The position numbers and the translations under genes were made by a program. A model generated the notes under the pieces. It was not told the origin of the DNA. It made no database searches and saw nothing but the letters and a program-made list of their open reading frames with translations. A stretch of DNA of 6,501 nt from Dehalococcoidia bacterium (GTDB lineage: Bacteria; Chloroflexota; Dehalococcoidia; SZUA-161): NCBI GenBank assembly GCA_014859215.1, contig JACUUS010000127.1:1-6501 (forward strand). The letters are read 5' to 3'. Within the stretch, counting starts at the first letter, position 1, and each line of letters starts with the position of its first letter. Positions 5,271 to 6,501 of the stretch are shown here, in pieces.

Positions 5271-6449
5271 ATGGGGAGCATTAAAGGAATAAGAGACAAA
5301 GTAGCCATCATAGGCATGGGTTGCACTCGTTTCGGGGAACTCTGGGACAAGAGCAAGAACGACCTGATCTTCGAGGCGACCAGGGAGGCCCTTGAAGACG
5401 CTAAAGTCGAAACGAAAGACATCGAAGCGGCCTGGGCCGGCACGTGGGTCTCCGGCTTCGACGGACGCTGCCTCGCCGATCCGCTTAAGCTCCAGTATAT
5501 TCCGGTTACCAGGGTCGAGAACGCGTGCGCGTCAGGGTCCGACGCTTTCCGGAACGCCTGCTATGCGGTGGCCGCAGGCGCATACGATATGTGCCTGGCC
5601 GTCGGCTTCGAGAAACTGAAAGACTCGGGCTGGAGCGGACTCCCCGATCAGCAGACATATCCCAGCAACAGGTATGCCGACCGGACGGCGCCGGGGATGT
5701 TCGCGCTTATGGCAACGACCTACTTCAACAGGTTCAATCTCAGCCCGGAAGAGGGCAAGAAAATGATCGGAATGGTCTCGGTCAAGAGCCACAAGAACGG
5801 CACTCTTAACCCGAAAGCCCACCTGCGGCGGGAGGTCACGCTGGAGCAGGTGGTAAATGCGCCCATAGTCGCCTGGCCTCTCGGCCTGTTCGACTGCTGC
5901 GGGGTGAGCGACGGCGCGGCCGCCGCGATTGTCGTGCCTGCCGACAGGGCGAAGGAATTCCGTCCCGATCCTGTTTATGTAAAGGCGCTCCAGATATCGG
6001 TCTGCCCGAGCGAGGGTGAGCTCAGGGCCGACTATGACTTCACTCAGGTCAAAGCGACGACGCGAGCCGGCGAGATGGCCTACGCCGAGGCCGGCATCAA
6101 GAATCCCCGCGAAGAGATCAGCATGGCCGAGCTTCACGACTGCTTCAGCATTACTGAGGCCGTAACCTGTGAAGACCTCCAGTTCAGTCCCCGCGGCAGG
6201 GTGAAGGAAGATATCGAATCGGGTTTCTTCGATTTATCTGGAGGACTCCCGGTCCAGCCGGACGGCGGGTTGAAGTCTTTCGGCCATCCCATCGGGGCCA
6301 GTGGGCTGAGGATGCTCTATGAGATGTACCTTCAGCTCCAGGGCAGGGCCGACAAGCGTCAGATCAAGGACCCCAAACTCGGCCTTACGCACAATCTGGG
6401 CGGCATACCGATCAGCAATACGGTAAGCGTGCTCATAATCGGCCTCTAA
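5271..6449 (+). CDS. SCP2-type thiolase (acetyl-CoA acetyltransferase family), copy B
   Basis: This 392-residue thiolase is a clear paralogue of the one at 1736-2941, with most of the chain readily aligned. Catalytic features are complete: nucleophile Cys86 in VENACASGS, HDCF at 289-292, His339 in GHPIGASG, and HNLGG at 374-378. It should carry out Claisen condensation or thiolysis of an acyl-CoA in the cytosol. ATG 5271 is preceded by TAAGGAGGG (5259-5267) with three bases between. The differences from copy A cluster before the nucleophile (about 55-75, here TWVSGFDGRCLADP) and in a shorter loop at about 126-137, which in thiolases are regions that can shape the acyl pocket; elsewhere long blocks such as NAPIVAWPLGLFDCCGVSDG are identical. 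This suggests the same reaction on a different substrate. The preceding fusion gene is the likely complex partner. An aldolase role like that of Ltp2 is less likely because the Cys nucleophile is kept. Confidence 0.92.
   Translation: MGSIKGIRDKVAIIGMGCTRFGELWDKSKNDLIFEATREALEDAKVETKDIEAAWAGTWVSGFDGRCLADPLKLQYIPVTRVENACASGSDAFRNACYAVAAGAYDMCLAVGFEKLKDSGWSGLPDQQTYPSNRYADRTAPGMFALMATTYFNRFNLSPEEGKKMIGMVSVKSHKNGTLNPKAHLRREVTLEQVVNAPIVAWPLGLFDCCGVSDGAAAAIVVPADRAKEFRPDPVYVKALQISVCPSEGELRADYDFTQVKATTRAGEMAYAEAGIKNPREEISMAELHDCFSITEAVTCEDLQFSPRGRVKEDIESGFFDLSGGLPVQPDGGLKSFGHPIGASGLRMLYEMYLQLQGRADKRQIKDPKLGLTHNLGGIPISNTVSVLIIGL
5316..5354 (+). repeat. 39-base exact repeat, copy 2 (in thiolase B)
   Basis: This is the second copy of the stretch at 1775-1813 in thiolase A. 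It encodes 13 identical residues with no synonymous difference. Confidence 0.85.
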
Positions 6450-6469
6450 AGGACTCACGAAGAAGCAGG

Positions 6470-6499
6470 GCTGTCCGCGGCCATAATACCGTGGACAGC
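6470..6499 (+). terminator. Probable terminator hairpin after operon B
   Basis: Arms 6470-6480 (GCTGTCCGCGG) and 6489-6499 (CCGTGGACAGC) pair over 11 bp with one G-U pair, around an eight-base loop, 20 bases after the thiolase B stop. The window ends two bases later, so any T run cannot be seen. Confidence 0.6.
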
Positions 6500-6501
6500 C
6501 T

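Noticed and set aside
266..6449. Mevalonate-pathway operon
   Set aside because: Thiolase beside an HMGCS-like gene suggests it at first, but the synthase catalytic residues are missing in both copies and no HMG-CoA reductase or mevalonate kinase is present.
1..6501. Transposon, composite element or CRISPR array explaining the repeated structure
   Set aside because: There is no transposase, terminal inverted repeat or regular short repeat array; the repetition is a diverged gene duplication.

Overview
The window looks like bacterial DNA, fairly GC-rich, with canonical AGGAGG ribosome-binding sites and good sigma-70-type promoters. The gene content (paired SCP2-type thiolases and HMG-CoA-synthase-like proteins carrying a zinc-ribbon/OB domain) is of a kind I associate with anaerobic or sediment lineages such as Chloroflexota (Dehalococcoidia) or Desulfobacterota. 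That placement is inference, and no taxonomic marker is present. There are no RNA genes, mobile elements or CRISPR arrays.

Layout: (1) 1-146, the tail of an unrecognised plus-strand gene, followed by a hairpin at 168-200. (2) Operon A: a promoter at 215-242, then an HMG-CoA-synthase-like/DUF35 fusion (266-1708) and an SCP2-type thiolase (1736-2941), closed by a strong bidirectional terminator at 2958-2990. (3) A convergent minus-strand gene for a SnoaL/NTF2-like lipoprotein (3022-3600), with its own promoter and an 80-nt leader. (4) Operon B: a promoter at 3758-3786 with a perfect palindrome in its spacer, then a second HMGCS-like/DUF35 fusion (3815-5236) and a second thiolase (5271-6449), followed by a hairpin at 6470-6499. 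Operons A and B are diverged duplicates with the same gene order, promoter type and translation signals, and each is under its own control.

How the genes may work together: in archaea a thiolase, an HMG-CoA synthase and a DUF35 protein form one complex that passes acetoacetyl-CoA between active sites. Here the DUF35 part is fused to the synthase-like protein, and the thiolase is encoded directly downstream. Both thiolases keep the expected catalytic motifs. Both synthase-like proteins have lost all three HMG-CoA synthase catalytic residues (Glu, Cys and His positions are Thr/Thr/Pro in A and Thr/Leu/Tyr in B). The best reading is two thiolase complexes, each with a fused, catalytically altered HMGCS-fold partner, probably acting on different acyl-CoA substrates. 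A role in the mevalonate pathway is unlikely. This loss of the active site, seen in two independent copies, is the most notable signal in the window.
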